Assembly: GCA_022606135.1 (NCBI GenBank)
Contig: JABYQN010000001.1
Coordinates: 2,356,001-2,420,000, forward strand
DNA length: 64,000 bases
Origin: Fomes fomentarius
Taxonomy: Eukaryota; Basidiomycota; Agaricomycetes; Polyporales; Polyporaceae
Reading direction: 5' to 3'
How positions within the stretch are numbered: the stretch's first letter is position 1; every line of letters starts with the position of its first letter. Under the pieces are notes generated by a model, which had not been told where the DNA came from, made no database searches, and was given only the letters and a program-made list of their open reading frames with translations. The translations under genes were made by a program, and so were the position numbers. Positions 1 through 11,008 of the stretch are shown in pieces.

Positions 1-68
1 CAACGGCCTCGGCGAGGTGTAGCATAGTAATTGTCCAGTCTCCCGTTGCAGCTTAGACTGTTCATAGT

Positions 69-627
69 TCATTCGAAATCTGAACTGTCCTGCTTGAAAG
101 TTTGACTGTACGCGATGATGGTCCCATATACAAGACTATATGGGAGGTCAGGCAACAGATTGGATTTCGAGAGAGATAGCAGACGTACGCGCCACCAGCA
201 ATCGACATAACACATGCCCCTCTAGTGATGACTTCGGAATGCGCAAGCACCAACGGCAACGCGAATCCTGTCACGACAATCGACGCAGTGATGAAACGAC
301 CAACATCCACCGGCCCTGAGCCATCGTATTCGGCAGAGAAGTCGTCTCCCCCACAACGGGCGAAGACCGCGTTCGGAAGCGGCGCCAGGACGAAGGTGAA
401 GGCTAGACACCCCTTTAGCTGGCACCTCTTGCGTACTCATAATGTGTAGACGCACCGACGAGAAGAGGAAGCCAGTTAGACCATAGCGCGCAAGAAAGGA
501 TGACTAGCAGAAAGCCGACGGCCAAGACGAAGGAGAGCAGGATGACCGCTGGGAGTCGCGCTTGAGTACATGCCTGGAGGCAGTCCCAGAGATAGGAGTA
601 CGAACTTTTAATGCCTGCGTGAGCCAT
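69..627 (-). CDS. VPS55: Vps55 / LEPROT-family endosomal membrane protein
   Basis: Small tetra-spanning protein of late endosomes; in yeast Vps55 pairs with Vps68 for endosome-to-vacuole sorting. Exon 1 starts at the ATG at 625-627 (MAHAGIK). After a roughly 50-nt intron comes the family hallmark FVLAVGFLLVILSCALW, followed by WSNWLPLLV. A second intron (donor GTGCGT) leads to AFTFVLAPLPNAVFARC, then VDVGRFITASIVVTGFALP and SVITRGACV-like text (SEVITRGACVMSIAGGA). A third intron (GTACGT to CATATAG) gives the tail LVYGTIIAYSQTFKQDSSDFE and TGA at 69-71. The joined protein is about 135 residues, normal for the family. Four hydrophobic segments are visible. The first intron (donor GTTCGT) is the least certain join. 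It lies tail-to-head with the kinesin-5 gene on the same strand. Confidence 0.9.
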
Positions 628-990
628 AGTAAGGGGCCGAAGAGACGGGAGTGAAGATGTACACCAGCGTATGTAGGCTGGACACTTTGTATGGTCGACG
701 ATGCTCAGCTCGCAGCAACCACCGCCATCCGCGGCTACAGTATGCTTATGTAATCAATCATTTAAACGCCAAGGTTCAACGTTCAGACGTTCACATTCAC
801 GGTCAACTCGGTTCGACGGCAGCTGCGATCATACGACAGCGACGCACGGTAGCTGAAACTGTACACGAATAAGCGGCTATACTATCCCATCGATATAATT
901 GATATAGTAATGCGAGCGAGTCATGGTAATAACAATACAGACATATTGTTTCCCCGCAAGTAGAGGACCGATGGTAGCCACGTGCCTCAT
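628..990. other. intergenic, VPS55 promoter side and kinesin-5 3' end
   Basis: About 360 bp between VPS55 and the stop of the kinesin-5 gene, both on the minus strand. It should hold the VPS55 promoter and the kinesin-5 3' UTR. An AT-rich, partly palindromic stretch (gatataattgatatag) lies near 890-908. No conserved reading frame is seen. Confidence 0.5.
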
Positions 991-3900
991 CTATCGTGGC
1001 CCAACGGTACGACGAGTGCGCTGAGGTCGTGTCCTCACAACAATGTTGGCCGCCTTCGAATCAGTGAGGGTTCCCAGCTGGGCAAGAGTAGTCTTGCTTG
1101 GTTGCTTGAGGGTACGGATCGATGGTACGATAGGAACTGGGATGGTCCTGGTGGATGTCGAAGAGGAAGAAGAAGAAGCCAGAGACTTCACAAGCGCAGG
1201 AGGAGAACTATCAGGAGTTGACTCAGAGCGGTTCTCCTCATCGGACGCGGATGCATCAATTGGAGAGTCGACGACCATGCCGTCTACCACGGGGAACCCT
1301 AGCTCTTCCTCAGGTAAAGGCAAGTGCTCTGCTAGGAACGTTTCGCTTCCTACGGAGGATACACCCTGTGATCTGAACCGGCGAACGAGGATGTCTCTGT
1401 GCTCCGTTGGTGGGAGGTCCTCCATGACCTTCCGGGGACGTTTCCGAGGAGTGAGACCTGAGACCTTATCCTCTCTCGTCGCTTCCTCTACGAGACCCTG
1501 CGTAGTGCGGCGGATGTTCCCCAGCGACGTGGAGGAACCAACATTGAGCTTGTCGACAGCAGTGGATAGGTCGGCGGTGTCGGTCAGGACACGGGTAGTG
1601 GCTCCCTCGATCGCTCGTGAGGTAGAATCGACCTGTCGCTGCATGTAACGGTAGCCGGACTGTGCTTCTGTAACGAGACCATCCGTTGCCTCGATACGTG
1701 CTCGTTTCGCACGATGTTCGTGATTAAAGGCTAAGGAAAATTGTCAGTGAGTGCGGAGAAATGCGACAGGCTGGATGTAAGATACCTTGAGTCAGTGAAG
1801 CATTTGAGCTTTGTACGATTTGCTGCAATTCCTGACTGAAGCCAGCAGTTGAAGTCGATACAGCTTCTTGTACTCCGGCAAAGCCGTCCATAATCGTGCT
1901 TCTGGCGGCATTTACGGACTATCACGCGCGTCAGTACGAAGGTGGATACTCAGATTGAAACAAAACTCACCCTGATACCACCATCACGCAATCGCTTGCC
2001 CTCTACACCTCTCTTGGTGAGATGCTCACTCCACGAGGACCCACGAACAACGGCAGCATCAAGCTGCTGACCCTGCTTCTGCCCGAGCTGCTGCATCTCA
2101 TGCTCGGCCGCCTTATTACTCTCCGTCATCTCGGAGAACGTCTCCCGCAGGCTGCGGTCGCGCTCGGTTGTGAAATCGCCAAGAAGGTCAGCGATGCGCT
2201 TCAAGAGCGCGTCCGCGGAACGCTTGGCTTCCTTGTGTTCGGTCTCGAGTAGGCGCGTGAGGAGGGCATTCTGTTCTCGGAGGCGTTGTATCTCAACATT
2301 GGTCGTGTTGTCTGCGAGAGATTTGGCCTCTTGTAGCGTCTTCCGTTCTGCCGAGATGAACTCGAGTGCTTCTTGCTTGATAGCTTCGGTGAGCGCGCCT
2401 AACTCGTGGAACGCTTTCTCGACCTTTCACCAACAGTAAGTACTGGGAAAAAACCGCAGGGAGAATACAATGAACATACTGCAGCACAGCTAGCAAGGCT
2501 GGACGATTCGGTATCCTTGCAGATGGACTCACAGTGCTTGCGCAGTTCTTCTGCGTACGCAGAGAAGCCCGTCTCCATGTTCTCTTGCGCCTCGGTGATC
2601 GTTGCACTTATTTGTTCGACTGAGCCCTTCGATGCCTCTTCGTTGGCCCGGATGAGCTTGAGCGCCTCCTGCACCTTTCCAAGTTGCTCTTTCAAGCGAC
2701 TGGAGATGGCGGACAATGCCTCCAACTCCTTCGTCTGGAAGTGCTCGGTTTCGGTCTTCACCTTGCTGAGGTGCTGGGTCGCGGTTTTCATGAACGTGTC
2801 CACTTTGGCGGACAATGTCTGCGTCTCTGTGGAAAGGGTCTTGCCGTGTGTATTGACTGCCTTCACACTCAATCCAAAGGCAGTGGACTTGCGCTCTATG
2901 CCGGAACATCAGCTGTATTCATTACTGGTCAACAATATCGACTTACCGAGCTTGCTAAACAGCCCGTTAACGTCGTGATCATACTCGCGGGCGACTTCTT
3001 TCCACTCGGCGACAACACCGTGCAGAGCCTCCTCGCTCTTCTGATGAGCTTGCCGGACGACAATCTCTTCTTCAAGAGCTCCTTCTACCGCGGTGAGTTG
3101 CTGCTTCGTGTCAACGAGCTCGGTGGCAGTATCTTCGAGTTGGACCTTGGTCTCGCGCAGCTCCTCGTCGGTACGGTGGAAGAGCGCCATCGCTTCCTCG
3201 AACTCGCCACGAAGAGCCTTCATCTGACCTTCGAGAATCTCAACCTGTTTGACTGCTTCGAGACGCTCAGTTTCCTTAAGCTCCTGCTCAGTGGCCATCT
3301 TCGCCCATGTCTCCTCAGATATGATGATACCGCTCTTCTCGCGAACGGCTCGTAGGTCGGCGTGTAGACGCGTGATCTCGGCGACGTAGTCCTTGATTAG
3401 CGCATTGCGAGTCATATGCTGGTTGACCTCGGGACGGTTCTTGATGGACTTCGCGCGGATGCCATAATCAAGAGTTGAAAGAGTTTCTTCCATGTTCGAA
3501 CGGGCAGGAGACACAGTGGCGACGATGCAGGTCTTTGTCCGGCCTCCTAACGAGTCTTGGAGGAGGCGGGTAAGCTTGGACTCCCTGGGAATAGATGAGC
3601 TCGTGGCAATGCAGGATCGTCAATATGCACAGAACATACCGATACGGAACGTGAGACGAATTGTCGACAAGTGCGTTGATGACGCGACCGAGGGTAAGCA
3701 GACTTTGGTTGATCATGCCTGCTTCCCTCGCACGCTTGTTCTCTGCGCCGGAGCGACCAATGTTCTCAGAACCTGCGAGGTCGACCAGGTTTAGCTTCCC
3801 GACGCGGAGGAGACCTTCGCCGCCGGTAGAAGGAGCCATTGTGGAGTGGACTGTGATCGCGAAGACGGAGTGGGACCGACTGGAGTGATCGTTGAACTTC

Positions 3901-4848
3901 GTCGCGGCGATCTGTCTCCTATGACTTCCCTTCGTGAGTAGAGCTAGTGCATCCGCAGCAGTTCGAACAGGTGTCTCATCTAAGCCTTGGATGATGACAC
4001 CCCTCTTGCTCGCATCGTCGAACAGTTTCAGGGCGGCTTGCGAAGGGGCGTCCTTATGTGCACCCATTCCCATTGGTTGGTTAGAGCCGGATGGCGCAGG
4101 GAGCTCGGGAGCGAGGAGATCACGGAGCTCCTCGTTATAGAGCTCCACAAAGGAGATCTTTACGCTGAAGTCCGCGCCAGATGTTTCAAGCTGTTGGAAG
4201 AGCTTGAAGAGCACTCGGGGAATCATTCCCGCTTGAGCAGAGGGGTTACCCATTGGGGTGGTAGTAAGGTCACCCTGCATAGTGTGACTATTCGCGCCAG
4301 GTGAGACATATAATAACAAAAAATCAAGGCACTCACGTCTTGCCCGTACCAGTTTGACCATATGCAAACAGAGTGCAGTTGTAACCCATGAGAACCTCCT
4401 CTAACATTGGGTGAACGACATCTTGATAGATGGTAGCTTGGTCGGCCTCAGGGCCAAAGACCATGTCAAAGGGGTATGTTCTTGTAGTAGGTAGCGCGAC
4501 AACGCCGAGGCTGGTTGAAGGGGCGGATGTCTCGATCGTGATGTCTTCGCTCCTGGCACCATTGGTAGTGACAATGATGGGGGAGTTATCCTGAATCTCG
4601 CGTTCGGATCGGCGGCGACAGCGAACAACAACTTTAATATTGGTGTCTGCTTCGCTAGCTGCAGATCTTTGCTGGGAGGACGTGCTGGCTTTGGTAGCGT
4701 TGGGAGCACCAGAGTCAGGGTTGGCTGTGGTGGTTGATCGCTGCGAGGAGTCGGATTTCGCAAGCACAGAGCGCGGTCTTATGGATGGCGGAGGCATAGC
4801 AGATGCTGCGTTCGTCCGCGCACGAGACGGGGGGCGGCGAGAGGCCAT
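991..4848 (-). CDS. Kinesin-5 (BimC/Cut7/Eg5-type) mitotic motor
   Basis: Bipolar plus-end motor that slides antiparallel spindle microtubules. The ATG at 4846-4848 opens a basic, serine-rich head extension, then the motor domain: NIKVVVRCR near 4640, the P-loop GQTGTGKT at about 4340, switch [12 protein letters not shown], switch [11 protein letters not shown]. After the first intron (GTGAGT to GAATAG) the frame resumes as HTMQGDL. The neck [21 protein letters not shown] region ([19 protein letters not shown]) is followed by a long coiled coil interrupted by several short introns. Near the C-terminus [20 protein letters not shown] matches the BimC box with a CDK-type TPxK site. The stop is at 991-993. 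Length is about 1,150 residues, normal for kinesin-5. Individual middle exon joins were not all fixed to the base. Confidence 0.93.
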
Positions 4849-5031
4849 GACGGGCTAGAATAACGACAGTGGACGAGAAGAGCAGGAACGATCAACAATT
4901 CAACATGCGCGCGTCGCGTACATCACGTGGCCGCTCCGTGAGAACCACATACGCCGTTCTCTGGAACTCGGCGCTTCAGCTCCAAGTTTCTGCGCTCGTC
5001 CTCTGTTCTCCACTCACCTCTCGTAGACGAC
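4849..5031. promoter_or_regulatory. shared promoter of kinesin-5 and ELF1
   Basis: Only 183 bp separate the divergent start codons of the kinesin-5 gene (-) and ELF1 (+), so both promoters must lie here or overlap the coding starts. A CACGTG E-box sits at 4924-4929. No clear TATA box is visible. Function is inferred from geometry only. Confidence 0.5.
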
Positions 5032-5467
5032 ATGGGCAAGCGCAAGAAGTCTTCTCGTAAGCCAACGGGCCCTCGAAAGAAGGAACAGCTGGGTATGCAT
5101 GCATACAATGACTCAGCCACAGTATGTCATGCTCACAAGACCTACAGACACCAACTTCACTTGCTTGTTTTGCCATCATGACAAGTCGGTCTCTGTCCGA
5201 ATCAATCGAAAGGAGGGCATGGCACAGCTATTGTGCAAAGTGTGTGATCAGAGGTATCAGAGCAAAGCCAACCGTGAGTTCTTCCTTGTCCAGAATCTAG
5301 CCTTACCTGACTATGGCGGTTAAGACCTGACGGAACCCATTGACATCTATTCGGAGTGGATCGATGCAGCTGATGCAGCTGAGAAGGAAGCATCGTCTGC
5401 ACGAAGACCTGTCGCATCATCAAGTAGACCTGCAAGGGCACCCTCTGTCGGCAGCGACGACGAGTAG
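5032..5467 (+). CDS. ELF1: Transcription elongation factor 1 (Elf1/ELOF1)
   Basis: Small zinc-ribbon protein that travels with RNA polymerase II during elongation and transcription-coupled repair. The ATG at 5032 opens MGKRKKSSRKPTGPRKKEQL, the usual basic N-terminus. Intron 1 (GTATGC to CTACAG) joins to DTNFTCLFCHHDKSVSVRI, which carries the first CxxC. The second CxxC is in LLCKVCDQRYQS. Intron 2 (GTGAGT to TTAAG) joins to HLTEPIDIYSEWIDA. An acidic tail follows, ending ARAPSVGSDDE and TAG at 5465-5467. About 110 residues, family-typical with a fungal tail. It is divergent from kinesin-5. Confidence 0.96.
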
Positions 5468-5957
5468 CTGGTCAGACTCATCACTATGCCTCATCAGTCA
5501 CGCCATAGCACACGTTGTAGGGCCTCATCTCAGTTCTCGGACCTCTCTAGAGTATTCATACTTGTATAACCACATATCCGTGTATATTAAACGTTTGCAA
5601 TGTTGGGCGTACCTTCAACGGTTTATGTGTGGAGTGGGACGGTCGCTGCATTATGCTTAAGGTGGTTACCCAAAACGGAGCGCTAAGGACGCGTGCGTGA
5701 AGCCTGGCGCGTGCTTGACAACAGCCGTAAATACTTGCAGGGTCATGTCTGCTTGACCTACTTAGACCTGCTCTCAGCCAACAGGCAGGGTCGGTCTTCA
5801 TCTCTGCTCTGCTACTCTCCTTCAACTGCTCTTCTGTGTCATTGTTAGACGGCCTCTTTCGTTTGTGCGGTTCTACTATACCTGGTCGATCAGTGCGCCG
5901 CAGCGCTTTCGACCACATCCGACCCTCCTTTCGTCCCATCGCAACTTGCTACTCGCC
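5468..5957. other. intergenic, ELF1 3' region and kinesin-1 promoter
   Basis: 490 bp between ELF1 and the kinesin-1 start. The last 150 bp before the kinesin ATG are C/T-rich, as is usual for fungal promoters. A near match to a Pumilio site (TGTATATT) lies at 5581-5588 but lacks the final A. No gene seen. Confidence 0.5.
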
Positions 5958-8900
5958 ATGTCCACGAATATCAAGGTTGTCTGTCGGTCAGTCTCTGTGA
6001 TTGATCTCACGGACCTTCAGTCTCTTGATCTCGCCGAATGCATCTAGATTTCGTCCGCCTAACGCCATCGAACAACGCGAGGGTGGAGAGAACGTAGTCT
6101 TCTTCGACGAGAATCTACAGACTGTCAACATCCGATCGGCTCAAGTGGGCTCTGGCCCTGAGAAGGATGGTTTCACCTTCGACAGGGTGTTCCCTCCAGG
6201 TACCCAACAGCAGGACATCTTTGATTACGGAGTCAAGGAGTGAGTGTCCTGCTTCACATGTCCTGCGCACATGTTGACTGTCCCCCAGCACTGTGAGGGG
6301 TATGTGGTATCTCAAATTATTTCTGCGCCCATATTTCCCCGCGTTGCCATGCATGTATGCTGGCTAGCCTCTTACCTACCGCGCAACCGGTGTTGCGACG
6401 GACTTATGTTCCTACCATTAAGATCGTCTCCAGACTCATACATCTTTATTCAGATGTCCTCGACGGGTACAACGGTACCGTCTTCGCGTATGGTCAGACT
6501 GGTAGTGGAAAGACGTTCACCATGATGGTAAACAAGATTAGATTTTGCCTGGATATGCACTGACTGACGCCACACAGGGTGCCGACATAGATAACCCAGA
6601 GTTGAAAGGATTGATACCCCGCATTACTGAGCAAATATTCCAGTCTATCGTAGAATCGGATGCACATATAGAGTACCTGGTGAAGGTCTCGTACATGGAG
6701 ATCTACTTGGAGAGGATAAGAGATCTGCTTGCGCGTAAGTGCTATATAGGTATTGTGTGATGCCCACTCACACCGTGTATTTGCAGCCCAGAACGACAAT
6801 CTACAAGTGCACGAGGAGAAGTCGAAGGGTGTGTATGTCAAGAACCTTTCCGATTACTACGTTAGTAGTGCACAAGAAGTATACGAGATCATGAGGCAAG
6901 GTGGTGCTGCACGCGTGGTTTCGTACACCAGTATGTACATGGCAAACTTCTCTGTGCTTGTGCTAACCAAGGTTTCGCCCATAGACATGAACGCGGAGAG
7001 TTCTCGATCACATTCCATCTTCCTCATCACAATCAACCAGAAGAATACGGAGTCGGGGGCGCAGAAGACTGGTAACTTGTACCTCGTCGACCTTGCTGGT
7101 TCCGAGAAGGTTGGGAAGACTGGAGCGTCTGGTCAAACATTGGAGGAGGCCAAGAAGATCAACAAGTCTCTCTCAGCACTCGGAATGGTCATCAACGCCC
7201 TGACTGACAGCAAGGTATGTTCGGATCTCCCTCAGACTCCCTCGCGATTCTGACCGCCAATGGTGCAGGCCAAGCATATCCCATATCGTGATTCCAAACT
7301 CACCCGCATCCTGCAAGAGTCGCTCGGTGGTAACTCCCGCACGACTCTTATCATCAACTGCTCTCCGTCATCATACAACGAAGCTGAGACTCTGTCAACT
7401 ATGCGTTTCGGTATCCGTGCGAAGTCGATCAAGAACACCGCTCGTGTCAACGCAGAGCTGTCGCCGCTCGAACTCAAGGCTCTGCTTTCCAAGGCGAACG
7501 CAGCGAACTCGTCCTATCAGAAGTACATCGCTGCTCTCGAGGCCGAAGTGGCGATCTGGCGCTCAGGCGGACACGTCGAGCAGGCCGATTGGGCTTCGCC
7601 TGAGAAGGCTGGTGCTCCTGCTGCTGCCGCTCCCAAGAAGGCGCCTGCTTCTCCAACACCGTCTGCTACGCGCAGCCAGACTCCTGTCAATCCTCTGCTC
7701 CAGGACCTTCGTGGCGATCTAGACAGCCGACCGCAGACACCCACGGTCATCGGCCTGGACAAGGATGAGCGCGAAGATTTCTTGAAGCGCGAGAATGAAC
7801 TGAGTGATCAGCTCGCGGAGAAGGAGTCCGTGCTCAAAGCGGCGAACAAGTTGGTTAGCGAGCTGAAGGAGGAGCTTGCGTTCCTCAAGGAGCAGGAGAC
7901 CTCTCTCTCGACGGAGAATAAGTCGATGTCGGGTCAGCTCAACGAGCTCCGTCTGCAGGTCGAGCGGCTCAACTACGACAACAAAGAGAGCGTCATCACG
8001 ATCGATATCCTCAAAGAGCAGAACCAAGATGCAAAGAGCGAGCTCGAGGAATTCAAGAAGACAATCGCCGAGCTCAAGGCAGCGCAGAAGGACGCATCCG
8101 CGGAGGACAAGGAGAAACGCAAGCAGGAGAAGATGGCGCTTATGATGGCCAAGTTCGATGTTGTGCGTCGTAGCTGCTACTCGCCTCCGCTCGTTCAGGC
8201 ACTGATATTATGGTTTGCCGCCTCTAGCAAGGCACCTTCTCAGAGAAGGACGAGCAGCTGCGCCAAATTCTCGCGAAGCTCGATGCCATCGACTCCGACG
8301 AGGCCGTCTCCACGCTCTCCCACGAGGACATCGTCTCCCTCAGGAGGCGTATGGCCGATACCCAGACCCTCATTCGCGAGACCGTCGACCGCCTTAGACA
8401 GGTGCAGGAGGAGAATGAGATGCACCAGCGCCGGAGGGACGAGCTCGAGTCCCGCATCGCAGCCCTTGAGGCGGAGTACGAGGAGCTCCTCGGTTCGTGT
8501 CAGGATGCATATACGGCATATCTGTCTTCTGACCATATTCTCACACTTGCAGAGAAGACGATTCATGATGAGGAAGTCAGCAATGTGGACGTTGCCGAGT
8601 CCATGGCTGAACTCAAGGTTAGTTTGATCGGTCTTTCGTCCCCCCTGCTAAAGCTAAGCCTTCTGTTCAGAACAAGCTCGAAGCTCAGTATGCTGCTAAA
8701 CGGGACACGCACGCAAGCGAGGTCCAGGACCTCAAGCAACAACTTGAGATCAGGGGCAACGAGATACGTACGCTCAACGCCACGATTGACAGCCTTAAGA
8801 GCGTCAACGAGGAGCTCAAGGTAGCGTGTCTCTCGTTTCGTTATCGCGTCGTCGTCGCTGATAACATTGTACTCCTGATAGCGCGCGTTCGCGGTGACGT

Positions 8901-9918
8901 CGGCTGGCATCGAGGGAGGCAAGAACCTTGCGGAGAGTGCACAGGACCTGGAGCGCACCCGCAAGGCCATTAGCGTTCAGCTTGCCGAGTTCGACGGTGT
9001 CAAGAAGTCGCTCATGCGCGACCTGCAGAACCGGTGTGAGAAGGTAATAGGCTTTCGTTCGGCTCGGGGTAAATCGTGCATTCGTCGCCGGACTCATGGA
9101 TCATGCGTGCAGGTTGTCGAACTTGAAATTCAGCTGGATGAGATCAAGGAGCAGTACCACAACGTGATCCGCAACAGTAACAGCAAGGCCCAGCAGAAGA
9201 AGATGGCCTTTCTCGAGCGGAACTTGGAGCAGCTCACGATCGTCCAGAAGCAGGTAAGGTTCATTTAGAGTCGTGGGATTATGCTATACCACTTCTGCTG
9301 ATCCGGTTGCAATGCAAATTTCTTAGCTCGTGGACCAGAACTCGGCTCTCAAGAAAGAAGCGGGTATTGCGGAGCGGAAGTTGCTGGCTCGCAACGAGCG
9401 GATACAGAACCTCGAAGCTCTGCTCCAGGATGCCGACCGTCGGTTGGCGGTGCAGAACCAGAAGTTTGAAGTGCAACTGCAGGCGGTGAAGGAACGGCTG
9501 GACCAGGCGCGCGGTACGTATCAACAATTGCGTCCTACCGTTGTTTTGGGCTGAACAATTTGTCTCCGTTTAGCGCAAAAGGCCGCGAGCTCTTCATCAT
9601 TAAGCTTTGGCCGGATCGCCAAGCCTCTGCGCGGCGGTGGAGGGAGCGCAGCAGCCGCCATCACGAGCACTGGACCCGCATCTCCGAACATGGCGAATCC
9701 TTTGGCAAGAGTGCAGGCGGAGGACTCCGGGTATGTGGTTCGCCTTGCAGCCGTTGAAGCGACAAAGTCACTGATCATTTCACCGTTTGGCTTTGTGTGC
9801 GCAGAACCGGTATGTTGTGCTTCTTTGTCCGTATGACCGCGTCGGGGTGGCGTGCTGACGTCTTGTGTTCTGCCTTTCAGCGAAGCGACAGTCGTGGTTC
9901 AACTTCAATTCGCGATAG
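5958..9918 (+). CDS. KIN1: Kinesin-1 heavy chain (conventional kinesin)
   Basis: Conventional kinesin that moves vesicles and organelles toward microtubule plus ends in hyphae. The ATG at 5958 gives [15 protein letters not shown] after the first intron. Motor signatures are the P-loop [12 protein letters not shown] (about 6490), switch [12 protein letters not shown] (about 7000), switch [11 protein letters not shown] (about 7087) and [14 protein letters not shown] at the neck. The stalk is a long heptad coiled coil to about 9510, with several introns. The tail reads [14 protein letters not shown], then a 5-nt microexon (9805-9809), then [11 protein letters not shown] and TAG at 9916-9918. This end resembles the conserved fungal kinesin-1 tail. 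About 950 residues. The stalk joins are by reading-frame continuity and not every splice site was checked. Confidence 0.94.
9805..9809 (+). other. predicted 5-nt microexon of kinesin-1
   Basis: The previous exon ends ...TCCGG at 9730 (donor GTATGT). Acceptor GCGCAG precedes AACCG, and donor GTATGT follows at once. The next acceptor TTTCAG at 9871-9880 opens the last exon. Inclusion gives codons GGA ACC GCG AAG and the tail [12 protein letters not shown] followed by a stop. Skipping shifts the frame and reads on for about 75 codons to near 10104. Confidence 0.7.
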
Positions 9919-11008
9919 ACCTTCACTTGTCGTACGACTCGCATCTTCCTTCGTCACATCCAGCGGCCTTGTATGTTATAAATCGCATCTACTCGTCTAT
10001 TGTTTTGTCCGTAATACAGAGAGCAAAGAACACATGTCACAGCGACCGAGACGCAAGTGAGATCGAAACGAGCCGACGGCCATGGCGGGTAAAATTTCGA
10101 GGGTAAACGCTAAGCCAGTGACAGGTCGGACGACGTCGTGCACGCGGGGGGTGGATGTCGAGTGAGCCGTGGTGAAGCGGACGACTTAAGGGCGTAGCGA
10201 AGGGGCAATTATGAACGGGTGAGATGCCGGGGCTGAAGGGAGAGCGGGCAATCACGGACGACTGGAGGTTTGGTCGAGGACTGGCGGACAATATTGGTCG
10301 GTCGGCAGGGGGGAGGCGGTGGGAAGCGTACGTTGGTCCGTCAGGGTCGTGTGCAGGCGCGTCATGATGCAAGAACGGCGCTGATGCCCGGGATGGCAAG
10401 TGGGATTGCGGCGAGGTGAGGTAAGCGGCCGAAAGAGGCAAGCGAGGTTGTTTAGCGGCAGGCGGCGACAGGCGAATGCTCGCGGGGAGCGTTACACGTG
10501 TCGTCTGCGCCGACGACCAGAACCGCGCATCGAGTTTCAGCGGAATCAAATTAGGTACATGCCAATCCTCATTATTTTCCCCATTTCTTCCCCATTTTCG
10601 ACGCGACGGGCGCACGTCCTCGCGCTCTCCTCCCCTCCACGAGGTTAGCGTCCTGCCAACCTAAGAGGCCCTCCTTCGTCCTTCCCCCTCGACGCGTACC
10701 ATACTTACTGGTCAGTTCTTTTCTCCTTCTCGTCGGTCTCGTCACGTTCCCCACGGCATCCAGCTTGCGTTCCGACGCGCTGCTTGCTTTCTTCTCCCTT
10801 GCCCGCCTTCTGCAACAATCCCGCCTCGTCTTTGTCGCGTTTTCTCCATCTTCCGTGCACGCTTTGCTCACTTCCTGCCTGCAGCTTTATAAACAATCGC
10901 GCCTTAGATCCCGCGCGTAGAGCTCGTATACTGTAGCCTTTCGTATGTGAGTCACCGCCGCGCTTCCCGACGCTCTATATAAACCCCGCCCCAGGCTTCC
11001 GCCTTGAT
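9919..11008. other. long intergenic region, promoter of the Pumilio gene
   Basis: About 1.1 kb, GC-rich in the left half and strongly C/T-rich from 10560 to 10880 on the + strand. Pyrimidine tracts and a long leader are common at well-expressed fungal genes. A 192-codon minus-strand frame at 10037-10615 is a low-complexity by-product and shows no family signature. Confidence 0.55.
10976..10983 (+). promoter_or_regulatory. TATA box before the Pumilio gene
   Basis: TATATAAA lies 26 nt before the first in-frame ATG (11009). That spacing would put transcription start near the ATG, so either the leader is extremely short or translation starts at a later ATG such as 11184. Confidence 0.55.

Noticed and set aside
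1043..1648. 201-codon + strand frame
   Set aside because: Antisense shadow of the kinesin-5 C-terminal exon that holds the BimC box.
2684..3355. 223-codon + strand frame
   Set aside because: Antisense shadow of the kinesin-5 coiled coil.
10037..10615. 192-codon minus-strand frame
   Set aside because: Pro/Ser/Arg/His-rich low complexity from GC-rich promoter DNA; no family signature.
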